Position numbers and translations under genes: made by a program
Part shown: in pieces, positions 25,627 through 34,345 of the stretch
Numbering within the stretch: the first letter of the stretch is position 1
Layout: each line of letters begins with the position of its first letter
Source: SIG459 sp045538735
GTDB lineage: Bacteria; Bacillota; Clostridia; Oscillospirales; Oscillospiraceae
Assembly: GCA_045538735.1 (NCBI GenBank)
Contig: JAZSRY010000069.1
Span: 1-64,000 of the forward strand
Reading direction: 5' to 3'
Length of the DNA: 64,000 nucleotides
The notes under the pieces: model-generated
Database searches by the model: none
The model's input: only the letters and a program-made list of their open reading frames with translations
What the model was told of the DNA's origin: nothing

Positions 25627-25709
25627 GCCTTCTGATCGCGACAATTTGCGCCGTGAATTCGATTCTCTCCAATAAAAAGAAATTATAAAAATAGAAAGGA
25701 ATACATGTT

Positions 25710-27185
25710 ATGAAAAAGATTATCTCTTTAGTCCTGGTACTGATGCTCATAGCATCCTTGTCTTTTGCTGCGTTTGCAGCAGGCGAAACCGGCTCCATCA
25801 CCATTAACGGAGCCAGTGCAGAAAATGTTTATGAGATCTACAGAATGCTGGATCTGAGCCTGAGCGGAAGCGGAAGCGCTTACACCTACACCGTCAACGC
25901 AGAATGGGAAGGCTTCTTTGCAACCACAGAGGCTCAGAAGTACATTAGCATCAACGATGCCGGTGCTGCTTCTTGGGTTGCCGCAGAAGATGATGACACC
26001 AAGGCAGCCTTTGCAAAGCTGGCTCTGGCCCATGCAGAAGCAAATGGTATAGATCCCGTTAAGTCCTCCAGAAACGAAGGCGAATTTGTGTTCACCGCCA
26101 CTGCCGGTAAGTTTGAAGGCCTGGAGCTGGGTTACTACCTGATTGACTCCACCATGGGTGCACTGTGCGGCCTGACTACCACCAATCCCAACGCTTCCAT
26201 CAACGCTAAAAACGGCAGTCCCACCATCGATAAACAGGTTCAGGAAGATTCCACCGAGCAGTGGGGCAAGACCAATACTGCAGATATCGGTCAGGTCTTA
26301 AAGTATCGTGTTACCATCAATGTCCATGCCGGTGCACAGAACTATATCCTGCACGACACCATGGAATCCGGCCTTGACTTCAGCCGTGTTACCCAGATCC
26401 AGCATGTCCGCCCCGGCAGCGAAAGCCACAACGCTCCTGCAGAAATGTACACTGTCAAGACCGGCGATGCGGTCACTACCGACGGTTGTGACTTTGAAGT
26501 TCATTTCACACAGGCATTCTGCGATGAGATGGAAACCAACGATAAGATCATTGTCTACTATGAAGCAGTTATGAATCGTAACGCTGAGATCCACAACGAT
26601 ACCAATGACAACGTTGCATGGCTGACCTTCGGTGATGCAGGTGACAATGATCAGCCCCACAAGTCCAATGAGTCTTCCGTCAGCACCCGCACCTTTGGTA
26701 TCGATATCGTCAAGACCGACTCCGAGGACAAACTGATCGACGGCGCTAAGTTTAAGATCTATGACGCTATGACCGGCGGCAACGAGATCTTCGTCGTTGC
26801 AAATGACGAAGGCAACGGCTACCTGCGCAATGCAAGCGCAACTGCCGGCGTTGAGATCGAAGTTAAGGACGGTAAGATCCGTGTGGAAGGCCTGGACAAC
26901 GGTACATATTACCTGGAAGAGACCAAGGAACCCGACGGCTATAACAAGCTGACCGCCCGTCAGAAGTTCATCATCTCCGATGCTAACCTGGATGCGACTT
27001 TCAATGGCGATAATTTCTCCTCTGGCTCCGGCGTGCATGTTGTCAACAACACCGGCTCCCGTCTGCCCGAAACCGGCGGTCTGGGTACCCTGCTGTTCAC
27101 CCTTCTCGGCGGCAGCACTGCACTGGGCACCGGCGTTGTTCTGGTAACCAAGAAGAGAATGTCCAAGATTGAGGACGAGGAGTAA
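25710..27185 (+). CDS. Major pilin (isopeptide-forming fimbrial subunit, LPETG)
   Basis: A 491-aa secreted pilin: signal peptide (1 to about 23, cut near AFAAG), an N-terminal domain, a D2-type isopeptide domain (about 175-330) that follows SPTIDKQVQED, whose lysine is the likely polymerisation site, a Cna-B domain (about 335-460) with E-box YYLEETKEPDGY, then LPETG, membrane helix and KKRMSK tail. Codon use is strongly biased, which fits an abundant protein. A strong hairpin separates it from the sortase gene. Confidence 0.9.
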   Translation: MKKIISLVLVLMLIASLSFAAFAAGETGSITINGASAENVYEIYRMLDLSLSGSGSAYTYTVNAEWEGFFATTEAQKYISINDAGAASWVAAEDDDTKAAFAKLALAHAEANGIDPVKSSRNEGEFVFTATAGKFEGLELGYYLIDSTMGALCGLTTTNPNASINAKNGSPTIDKQVQEDSTEQWGKTNTADIGQVLKYRVTINVHAGAQNYILHDTMESGLDFSRVTQIQHVRPGSESHNAPAEMYTVKTGDAVTTDGCDFEVHFTQAFCDEMETNDKIIVYYEAVMNRNAEIHNDTNDNVAWLTFGDAGDNDQPHKSNESSVSTRTFGIDIVKTDSEDKLIDGAKFKIYDAMTGGNEIFVVANDEGNGYLRNASATAGVEIEVKDGKIRVEGLDNGTYYLEETKEPDGYNKLTARQKFIISDANLDATFNGDNFSSGSGVHVVNNTGSRLPETGGLGTLLFTLLGGSTALGTGVVLVTKKRMSKIEDEE

Positions 27186-27209
27186 TTCTAATTCCTAAGC
27201 TATCACCAT

Positions 27210-27237
27210 CCCGGCAGGAGCATCTGCTCCTGCCGGG
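27210..27237 (+). other. Hairpin between major pilin and sortase genes
   Basis: Perfect 13-bp stem CCCGGCAGGAGCA with a 2-nt loop and no T run. It could protect the pilin message 3' end or attenuate read-through into the sortase gene (inference). Confidence 0.6.
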
Positions 27238-27267
27238 GGATCCCGCAATAACATTAGGGAGAGACCT

Positions 27268-28098
27268 ATGAAAAATAGAAAAACTACCATTATTCTTTTA
27301 ATAGCGTTTTTTATAGGCCTGTCCGTGCTGTTATATCCGTCTATCAGCAGCTACTGGAACTCTAAAACACAGAGCCAGGCTATTGTTGACTATGAATCTA
27401 TGCTTGCTAAATATAAACCGGAGGACTACACTGTCATTTTTGAAGAAGCGGATGAATACAACAAAAAACTTCGGCAACTGAAGGTGCCGCTGGTAGAGCA
27501 TGTTAACTTAAGCGAATACAATGATGTTCTCAATGTCAGCGGAACCGGCATGATGGGATATGTCACCATTCCTAAGATCAGTCAGGAACTGCCGGTTTAC
27601 CACGGAACATCCGATGCCGTGCTTAGTATTGCGGTTGGCCATATGGAGGGCACAAGTCTGCCGGTAGGCGGTGAAAGCACCCACAGCGTGGTGTCGGCAC
27701 ATCGCGGCCTTCCTACGGCGGTTTTGTTTACCCACCTGGACCGTATGGAAGTTGGCGATATTTTTTACTTCACGATTTTGGACCGCACCATCACCTATGA
27801 AGTGGATGAAATCCGCATTGTGGAACCCTATGATACAAGCCTGATCCAGATTGAGGAAGGGAAAGATTACTGTACATTGCTGACCTGCACCCCTTACGGC
27901 ATCAACACTCAGCGACTGCTGGTTCGGGGATATCAGGTGGATATGTCTCAGCAAAGAAACATCTACGTTGCCAACGAAGCATACCGGGTGGAGCCGCTGA
28001 TCGTTATGCCTATCGTAGCGTTTCCTATTATTTTAGTGTTGCTGATTTATGTGATGGTGGCACCTGTAAAGAAAGAAAGCCTGGGGGAGGATATTTGA
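27268..28098 (+). CDS. Class C (pilin-polymerising) sortase
   Basis: A 276-aa transpeptidase with an N-terminal membrane helix (about 7-28) and a C-terminal one (about 243-263), the two-anchor layout of class C. Catalytic His145 (SAHRGLP), Cys207 (TLLTCTPYG) and Arg216 (INTQRLLVRG) are all present. It should join pilin subunits through the LPETG threonine. It lies directly after the major pilin and overlaps the minor pilin start. Confidence 0.93.
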   Translation: MKNRKTTIILLIAFFIGLSVLLYPSISSYWNSKTQSQAIVDYESMLAKYKPEDYTVIFEEADEYNKKLRQLKVPLVEHVNLSEYNDVLNVSGTGMMGYVTIPKISQELPVYHGTSDAVLSIAVGHMEGTSLPVGGESTHSVVSAHRGLPTAVLFTHLDRMEVGDIFYFTILDRTITYEVDEIRIVEPYDTSLIQIEEGKDYCTLLTCTPYGINTQRLLVRGYQVDMSQQRNIYVANEAYRVEPLIVMPIVAFPIILVLLIYVMVAPVKKESLGEDI

Positions 28099-29012
28099 TG
28101 AAAAAGCGAATCCTGCCGCTCATATTGTTGATGCTTGTGTGCTTTGCATCTGTGCGTCCTCTTCCCGTTCAGGCGCTGACACCGCTGGAGCCCGATGCAC
28201 AGGCGAGCCTCACATTGCACTATCAAAAAGAAGGTGCAGCCTTTGCAGATTTGCAAATTGGCATTTATCGGGTGGCCGAAGCATTTCCCGATGGCTCCTT
28301 TCAGCTGATAGAACCTTTTGCGTCTTACCCCATAGATATTCATGGCATCACCATGCAGGAGCAGTGGAATTATGTGGCGCAAACATTATGCTCCTATATT
28401 GTCGCTGACCAAAGAACTCCGGACTATGAAATGGTGACAGACGAAAATGGCACGGTCTGCTTTTCTGATTTGGATACCGGCTTGTATTTTGTCCGGGAGG
28501 CAGTGGCGGAAAATACCGGCGGTACTTATGTATTCAATCAGTTCATGGTTTATGTGCCCACACCTCAGCCGGACGGCACCTATATCTATGCAGTTGAGGC
28601 AAACCCCAAATGCACTAAGTTTATACCAAAAGATCAGTATACTGTTACCAAGCTGTGGCAGGATGGAGGCAATAAAAATCTTCGTCCCGAAGAAGTGACG
28701 GTGGATATCTATAGAGACGGAGTGCTCTATGAAACAAAAATTCTCAATGCAGACAATAACTGGAGCTATACCTGGTATGTTTCTGCAGAAGACCATGCCA
28801 AGTGGACGGTGGCGGAGCGAAAAGTGCCGGATGATTACAAAGTCACCATACAACAAAGCGGCAGTAATTTTTCCATTATCAACTCCAATAAAACCACACC
28901 GGAAGTTCCCAAGACCGGTGACAGTTCGGCACCTGTGCTGTGGGCCCTGCTGATGTGCTTTTGCGGTGCTATGGCAGTGATCCTTGGCATTTATAGCAGG
29001 AGGCGCAGATGA
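28098..29012 (+). CDS. Minor or basal pilin (Cna-B type, VPKTG)
   Basis: A 304-aa secreted protein: signal peptide (1 to about 24, ending VQALT), an SpaA/prealbumin-like domain (about 35-170) with SFQLIEPF and DTGLYFVREAV, a Cna-B domain (about 178-265, TVTKLWQDGGNKNLRPEEV), then VPKTG (an LPXTG variant), membrane helix and RRRR. ATG 28098 overlaps the sortase stop (TGATG), with GGGGGAGG upstream. Its size and place suggest the basal subunit that anchors the pilus to the wall. Confidence 0.85.
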   Translation: MKKRILPLILLMLVCFASVRPLPVQALTPLEPDAQASLTLHYQKEGAAFADLQIGIYRVAEAFPDGSFQLIEPFASYPIDIHGITMQEQWNYVAQTLCSYIVADQRTPDYEMVTDENGTVCFSDLDTGLYFVREAVAENTGGTYVFNQFMVYVPTPQPDGTYIYAVEANPKCTKFIPKDQYTVTKLWQDGGNKNLRPEEVTVDIYRDGVLYETKILNADNNWSYTWYVSAEDHAKWTVAERKVPDDYKVTIQQSGSNFSIINSNKTTPEVPKTGDSSAPVLWALLMCFCGAMAVILGIYSRRRR

Positions 29013-29596
29013 AAAAACGGAAATTCCCCCTTTTTCCGGTGTTGGGAATCTGTCTTATTCTGGCCGGAATTTTGATGGTGACCGTTTTTCAAATCCGCAT
29101 GTATGTGGGCGCGCAGAATAGTCAGAAGATTCTGTCGAGCCTGGAAGAAATCCTGCCGGAGCGAACGGCGGCTTCTCCCGGAATAAAGCTCGCTTCCGCC
29201 ATGCCGGTTCTGGAAATTGATAACACTGACTATGTGGCGGTGCTTGAGGTGCCGGCCTTTGGCATTGAACTCCCCGTGGCCGATAAGTGGGACAGCAATA
29301 AACTTTCTTCTTCACCTGCGCGTTTTTTCGGAAGCGCCTATGACAACAGCCTGATTATCGGTGGTGCCGACGACCCCCGTCAATTTGGGTTTGGTGATAA
29401 AATTGAGCATGGAGCACGGATTGCCGTCACAGATATGACCGGAGCCCAATTTGCTTATACAGTTTCCGGAGTAGACCGGGCCAAGCACGCAGATGCCCAA
29501 TGGCTTATGGATACAGATTGTGACATGACGCTTTTTTGCCATGACATCTATTCTATGGAGTATATTGCGGTAAGATGTGTTTTTTCTTCCAACTAA
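29009..29596 (+). CDS. Sortase-like membrane protein lacking the catalytic histidine
   Basis: A 195-aa protein with one N-terminal membrane helix (about 9-28) and a sortase barrel: FGIELPVADKW, FFGSAYDNSLIIGG, FGFGDKIEHGARIAVTDMTG and TLFCHDIYSMEYIAVRC. Cys177 and Arg189 stand where active-site residues are expected, but the histidine that follows LIIxG in sortases is replaced: the sequence reads IIGGADDPRQFG. It overlaps the minor pilin stop by 4 nt, so it is the last gene of the pilus operon. It may be a non-catalytic partner or an unusual sortase. Confidence 0.75.
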   Translation: MKKRKFPLFPVLGICLILAGILMVTVFQIRMYVGAQNSQKILSSLEEILPERTAASPGIKLASAMPVLEIDNTDYVAVLEVPAFGIELPVADKWDSNKLSSSPARFFGSAYDNSLIIGGADDPRQFGFGDKIEHGARIAVTDMTGAQFAYTVSGVDRAKHADAQWLMDTDCDMTLFCHDIYSMEYIAVRCVFSSN

Positions 29597-29637
29597 TCCC
29601 GTTCAAAGAATAAAGCGTTATTAGGCTTATTACACAT

Positions 29638-29674
29638 AAAAAACCTGCAAGCCCATCGGGCTTGCAGGTTTTTT
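29638..29674. terminator. Bidirectional terminator after the pilus operon
   Basis: Stem AACCTGCAAGCCC/GGGCTTGCAGGTT with T runs on both strands; it also ends the converging esterase gene. Confidence 0.9.
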
Positions 29675-29678
29675 GTTT

Positions 29679-30599
29679 TCATATCATCCGCTTCATAAAG
29701 GCGATGCGCTGTTCCATAGCTGCCAGAGTAGTGGGCGCTTTTGTGACGATATCGAAACCGTGCATCGTTCCCTTGGTTTCATTCAATACAACTTCGATGC
29801 CGGCATCCCGGAGAAGTCGGGCATAAAGGATGCCGTCATCGTGGAGGCAGTCAAATTCCGCCGTCTCGATATATGCGGGAGGCAGTCCTTCATGACTTGC
29901 CGCTTCCACGGGGGAATACCAGATATAATTGGGATGTTCACGACCCACCTTTGTCATGGGACCGATCCGCTCTGACAGGGAAGAATTCCACATAGGAGTA
30001 TCGGTGAAGCGCTTAGCGGACAGGCTCTCGTTGCGGGCATCCAGGAAGGGATAGGGGAGCATCTGGAATCGGAATTTAACAGGATGCTTTCTCTCCCTTG
30101 CCATAAGGCACACACCCACCGCAAGGGTGGAGCCTGCGCTGTCGCCGCCTATGCCAATACGCTCCCTATCAATGCCCAGCTCTTCGGCTTGGTCATATGC
30201 CCAGCAAAAAGCGGCATAGCAGTCCTCAAAGAACGCAGGGAAGGGGTGCTCCGGCGCAAGGCGATAGTTGATAAACACCACCTTGCAGCCAAGCTCTTTG
30301 GCGTAGCGCATAGCGTTTTTATAGTGATAGCCTGCAGCGCTGAGCACAAAACCGCCGCCGTGAATGTAAATAAGGCACGGAGAGTTATCCTTGGCCGCTT
30401 TCGGAGACATCAGGAAGCATTCGATTTTTTCACCGTCATAACTTTTGATTTCATAAGGGCGCACATCAAGCTTTTTGTCCTTATAGATCCATTTCGGCAC
30501 TTTCATATTGGCTACAGCCACTTTAAGAAACTTCTCGCTGATGGGTGGTGTGAAAAGCGAAAATGGAAAAAATTCCTTGCTGATGGGATATCTGCTCAT
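29679..30599 (-). CDS. Alpha/beta hydrolase (HSL-type esterase)
   Basis: A 306-aa esterase of the hormone-sensitive-lipase family: oxyanion motif YIHGGGFV, YRLAPEHPFPA, nucleophile in GGDSAGS, the aspartate in ETAEFDCLHDDG and histidine in TMHGFD. No signal peptide, so cytoplasmic. ATG 30599 (MSRYPIS) has GGAGTG upstream and is preferred to a longer start. It stands alone between converging and same-strand neighbours; substrate unknown. Confidence 0.88.
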   Translation of the reverse strand: MSRYPISKEFFPFSLFTPPISEKFLKVAVANMKVPKWIYKDKKLDVRPYEIKSYDGEKIECFLMSPKAAKDNSPCLIYIHGGGFVLSAAGYHYKNAMRYAKELGCKVVFINYRLAPEHPFPAFFEDCYAAFCWAYDQAEELGIDRERIGIGGDSAGSTLAVGVCLMARERKHPVKFRFQMLPYPFLDARNESLSAKRFTDTPMWNSSLSERIGPMTKVGREHPNYIWYSPVEAASHEGLPPAYIETAEFDCLHDDGILYARLLRDAGIEVVLNETKGTMHGFDIVTKAPTTLAAMEQRIAFMKRMI

Positions 30600-30666
30600 A
30601 TTTTTCACTCCGTCAAACTTTCTGTTTCTGCTGGGTAAAATATGCACGCAAATAAAGGCTGTTTTT

Positions 30667-31347
30667 TCATTTGAATGGACATCTCACACCGATGCACTGA
30701 TTATTCTGAGAGGAGTGGACGCATTTGATTTCGCTAAGTTCCATCTCAACGCCGAGCTTCTCTTTGGCAAATTCCACCGCCTTGGTAATTGCAAGGTAAG
30801 AATCCCGTTTGCAGCAACGGGGACCGCCCACCTCGCCAATGGCGCCCAGTGCAGCAGAAGTCATTTTGTTGGAGAGTCCCCAGCTCTCATTTGCAAGGGG
30901 AGTTGATCCCGTCACGATAGAAATAAACATACCTGCGCTGACACCTGCACCGCAGGCACCCCAAAATCCGCAGGCACCACCGGGAACTTTTTTGCCGCGG
31001 GACTGCATTTCAATAAGAGCTTTTTCAAGATCAATTTTGCCGCCTGCGTTTTTATAGGCGGTAAGCAGCGCTGAGCCTACCATAATATGATGCTCCGGCC
31101 CGTGCATATGGCAAAAATCAAGTGCCATCATCTTTTGAATGATCTCTATGGGATTCTTTGAGGTCTGGCCAAGACATAGCCCGATAATGCGGTCTATTCC
31201 TTGCGTATGACAATCGCTGCATACATAATGACCATTTTCACAAAAGGTTTTGCTGTTTTCTTTTTTGTGGCAAAGAGCGCATTCCATCTCGGTGTCGGTT
31301 TCTGAATATTTCAGCGGCGCACCGCAAATCAAGCATTCGTCTTTCAT
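30667..31347 (-). CDS. DUF5714 protein
   Basis: A 226-aa protein with an N-terminal zinc-ribbon-like segment (CLICGAPL, CALCHKK, CSDCHTQG) and a body rich in conserved cysteines and histidines (HMHGPEHHIMVGSALL, GGACGFWGACGAGVSAG, GGPRCCKRDSYLA, CVHSSQNNQCIGVRCPF). This matches the DUF5714 family found in methanogens and anaerobes, often beside radical SAM or methyltransferase genes. Function unknown; the many Cys/His suggest metal or Fe-S binding. Confidence 0.75.
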   Translation of the reverse strand: MKDECLICGAPLKYSETDTEMECALCHKKENSKTFCENGHYVCSDCHTQGIDRIIGLCLGQTSKNPIEIIQKMMALDFCHMHGPEHHIMVGSALLTAYKNAGGKIDLEKALIEMQSRGKKVPGGACGFWGACGAGVSAGMFISIVTGSTPLANESWGLSNKMTSAALGAIGEVGGPRCCKRDSYLAITKAVEFAKEKLGVEMELSEIKCVHSSQNNQCIGVRCPFK

Positions 31348-31639
31348 ATGTTCTCCTTAAAACCTGAAACGAAAATCACAAATCCGGTACCGGCATTATA
31401 TCATAAAACAACAGCAAAATAAACAGCTATATAGATTTAGCAGAAAACCGGAGACGATTCTTATTGCTGCAAAAACCGACTCACATAAAGATAAAAGACA
31501 GCACAGCCTTTCGATCATGCTATCCTAAGATATAAAGATAACGCAAAGGAACTGACGCCATTTTCCTTAGGGGCTTGTCGTTTCGACAAAATAATGCTAT
31601 TGTGTAGGTAAGTTATAATTCCATCGAAAGGAGAAAAAC

Positions 31640-32377
31640 GTGACAAAAACTGCTTTATCCTCATTTGACACGCCGACTCCCGTGGGATATTCCCGCAAAA
31701 AGTGGTTTACGGCAGTGAAAGCCATCGTTAAGCTTTTTGTGAGAAAACCGGAATTTGTTTTCCTGGGAGAAGCTCCCGGACCCGGATGCATTATTTTGAG
31801 CAACCATGAGGGCGCATCGGGCCCCCTGACTCTGGAGCTTTATGCCAAGCTGCCCATCCGTTTTTGGGGCACCTATGAGATGAACACCGATTTCAAAACG
31901 GCCTATCGCTACCAGACCAATATTTACTACCATCAGAAAAAACAGTGGAACATTCATCTGGCGCGTCTTTTCTGCCTGATCGCTACACCGCTTACCAGAA
32001 TGTTCTATATCGGTCTGGAGCTGATTTCTTCTTACGGCGATGTCCGCTTGAGAAGCACTTTCCGCCAAAGCATTGACATACTTAAAAAGAATCAGACACT
32101 GGTTATCTTCCCAGAGGTTTCGGATAGGGGCTATTTTAAGGTGCTGACAGGCTTTTACCCCGGCGTATCCATGATGCTTGAGCAGTGCCGCCGCAACGGC
32201 CTGAATGTGCCAGTGTATGTGGCATACCTGAATAAGGAAACCCGAAAATTCATATTCGATGCACCTAAAAGTGTGGACGAACTGCTGGAGGAAGGACTTT
32301 CCAAAGCGGCTCTTGCGGAAAAGCTCTGCAATCGCTGCAACGAACTGGGAAAAATGCAGCTGCCCGATAAGCAGTGA
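31640..32377 (+). CDS. Divergent 1-acylglycerol-3-phosphate acyltransferase-like protein
   Basis: A 245-aa PlsC-like protein. The block normally carrying NHxxxxD reads ILSNHEGASGPLTLE, keeping the histidine but replacing the aspartate by glycine, and the FPEGxR block reads VIFPEVSDRG. The rest (FWGTYEMN, FRQSIDILKKNQTLVIFPE, PVYVAYLN) fits the fold. Start GTG 31640 has AAAGGAG at 6 nt. It may use a different substrate or be inactive. Nearby Dlt-like genes point to envelope work. Confidence 0.65.
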   Translation: MTKTALSSFDTPTPVGYSRKKWFTAVKAIVKLFVRKPEFVFLGEAPGPGCIILSNHEGASGPLTLELYAKLPIRFWGTYEMNTDFKTAYRYQTNIYYHQKKQWNIHLARLFCLIATPLTRMFYIGLELISSYGDVRLRSTFRQSIDILKKNQTLVIFPEVSDRGYFKVLTGFYPGVSMMLEQCRRNGLNVPVYVAYLNKETRKFIFDAPKSVDELLEEGLSKAALAEKLCNRCNELGKMQLPDKQ

Positions 32378-32402
32378 GCTATTAACGCTTCTGAAATGAC
32401 AC

Positions 32403-32445
32403 AAAATAAGTCCTGTAATCCCGTCGGGATTGCAGGACTTATTTT
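32403..32445 (+). terminator. Terminator
   Basis: Long stem AATAAGTCCTG(T)AATCCC with its complement and TTTT tail. Confidence 0.85.
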
Positions 32446-32577
32446 GCTCAGGCTATGGGAGATGCAAACACCGGCACATGGAAGAACGAAAACAATTTCT
32501 TTACTACTAAATTGTAGTATGATATTATAATTTAATACGAACTAATAGTCAGAATATAAAATATTAGTGGTGATACT

Positions 32578-34065
32578 ATGCGAAATATACTGGAACTTCT
32601 TCAGAAAGCGGTGGAAAATCATCCGCAGAAGACCGCGATTGTTGACAGAGACCGTAAGGTGACATTTGCGGAACTGGACCTTCAGGCCAGAAAAATCGGA
32701 GCGGCCATTTGCAGATATGGTCTTGTGAATGCTCCGATTGGCGTTATTGCCTCTCGGGACGCGGACACCTTGATTTTCTTTCTGGGCGTTCTTTTCAGCG
32801 GTAATTTTTATGTGCCTGTTGACCCCGATATGCCTCCTGAGAAAAAACGTCATATCATTGAAGATGCCGACTTTAAGCTAATTGTTGGAAAACAGGAAAA
32901 TCGACATCTGCTGGACTGCGTGTCTTTCGGCGGCGTATATCTCAGCCCTGACGATGTGCTTGAAAAACTGCAGTCTTTCCCGAATGTGGGCGGCGATGAT
33001 CCCGCGTATATGGTATACACCTCCGGCTCCACCGGAATTCCCAAAGGCGTACTGAAAAGCCACAAGGCTTTGCTGAGTTTTGTTCAGGCATATGCCGAAA
33101 CATTTGATTTTTCAACGGATGAGATCATAGGCAACCAGACTCCCTTTTATTTTGACGCTTCTGCCAAAGATATTTATATGATGCTGCAGCTGGGCTGCAC
33201 TCTGGATATTTTACCGACAACACTGTTCACCCTGCCGCCGGACCTGATCGATTACCTGAATGAGCACCGTGTTAGTTTCGCGTCCTGGGTTCCCACGGTT
33301 CTTTCGCTGGTTTCTCAACTGAATCCCTTCTCCTATGTTAAACCCACTACCCTGAAGAAGGTGTTCTTTGTTGGCGAGGTTATGCCTATGAAGCACCTGA
33401 ACAAGTGGAGACAGGCCTTGCCGGATATTAAGTATGTAAATCTCTACGGTCAGTCTGAACTTGCCGGCATTTGCTGCTATTACGAAGTGACAGGAGCTTT
33501 TTCGGATACGGATACGCTGCCCATGGGAAAAGCGCTGTGCAACTGCGATGTATATCTTCTGGATGGGGAACAAATTATTACAGAGCCCGGTCAAATAGGT
33601 GAGCTCTATGTTTGCAGCGATGCCATTGCTCTTGAATATTATCATGATCCTGAAAAGACAAAGGCCAGTTTTGTGTACCGTGATTTTGGCAATGGCCCGG
33701 TAAGATGCTTCAAAACCGGTGATTTGGCACAGTATGACGAACAGGGAAATTTGATTTTCGCGTCCCGTACGGATCTTCAGATTAAACATATGGGACACCG
33801 CATTGAACTGGGTGAGATTGAGACAATTGCCGGAGCGCTGGAGGAAGTGCATCGGTGCTGCTGCGTTTATGACGGGGACAAACGTAAAATCATTCTTTTC
33901 TGCCAGCTCGCGCAGGGAGTTGAAATGAAGGGCACAGATATCAGAAGATTGCTTAAGGAGAAGCTGTCTGATTATATGCTGCCGGGTAAAGTCGTTGTCA
34001 TGGAGCAGCTGCCCACGAATGCCAACGGGAAAATTGACAGACAGAAATTGAAAAATGCTGTTTAA
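32578..34065 (+). CDS. DltA-like amino acid adenylation enzyme
   Basis: A 495-aa stand-alone adenylation domain: P-loop MVYTSGSTGIPKGV near 142-155, A4 PFYFDASAKDIYM, A5 NLYGQSE, CFKTGDLAQYDEQG, A8 LQIKHMGHRIELGEIE and A10 TNANGKIDRQKLK. The aspartate of FDAS is the one that holds the alpha-amino group in NRPS-type domains, so the substrate is probably an amino acid, D-alanine by analogy with DltA. It should load the carrier protein 21 nt downstream. First gene of a four-gene cassette. Confidence 0.8.
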   Translation: MRNILELLQKAVENHPQKTAIVDRDRKVTFAELDLQARKIGAAICRYGLVNAPIGVIASRDADTLIFFLGVLFSGNFYVPVDPDMPPEKKRHIIEDADFKLIVGKQENRHLLDCVSFGGVYLSPDDVLEKLQSFPNVGGDDPAYMVYTSGSTGIPKGVLKSHKALLSFVQAYAETFDFSTDEIIGNQTPFYFDASAKDIYMMLQLGCTLDILPTTLFTLPPDLIDYLNEHRVSFASWVPTVLSLVSQLNPFSYVKPTTLKKVFFVGEVMPMKHLNKWRQALPDIKYVNLYGQSELAGICCYYEVTGAFSDTDTLPMGKALCNCDVYLLDGEQIITEPGQIGELYVCSDAIALEYYHDPEKTKASFVYRDFGNGPVRCFKTGDLAQYDEQGNLIFASRTDLQIKHMGHRIELGEIETIAGALEEVHRCCCVYDGDKRKIILFCQLAQGVEMKGTDIRRLLKEKLSDYMLPGKVVVMEQLPTNANGKIDRQKLKNAV

Positions 34066-34086
34066 GAAGAAAAGGAGATATAAGTT

Positions 34087-34317
34087 ATGGAAAAGCTTAT
34101 GGAAATAATGATGGAAATTGACCCCGATGTGGATTATGAAACAGAAACCAATCTGATTGACGGTCAGGTGTATGATTCTTTGAGCATTCTTACACTGATT
34201 ACCACAATATGTGAAGAATTCGATATCGAAATCGGCCCCAAGTGGATGCGCAATGAAAATTTCAACAGCATCCATGCCATTTGGGAAATGATTCAGGCAA
34301 TTCAGGAGGATGAATAA
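34087..34317 (+). CDS. Acyl/aminoacyl carrier protein (DltC-like)
   Basis: A 76-aa acidic helical carrier protein. The phosphopantetheine serine is in VYDSLSILTLI (DSL motif). It resembles DltC more than fatty acid ACP: short, ending at NFNSIHAIWEMIQ. AAGGAGAT precedes the start. It would carry the activated amino acid from the adenylation enzyme to the MBOAT membrane protein. Confidence 0.85.
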   Translation: MEKLMEIMMEIDPDVDYETETNLIDGQVYDSLSILTLITTICEEFDIEIGPKWMRNENFNSIHAIWEMIQAIQEDE

Positions 34318-34345
34318 CATCCCAAATATTATGTGAGGTTTTTAT

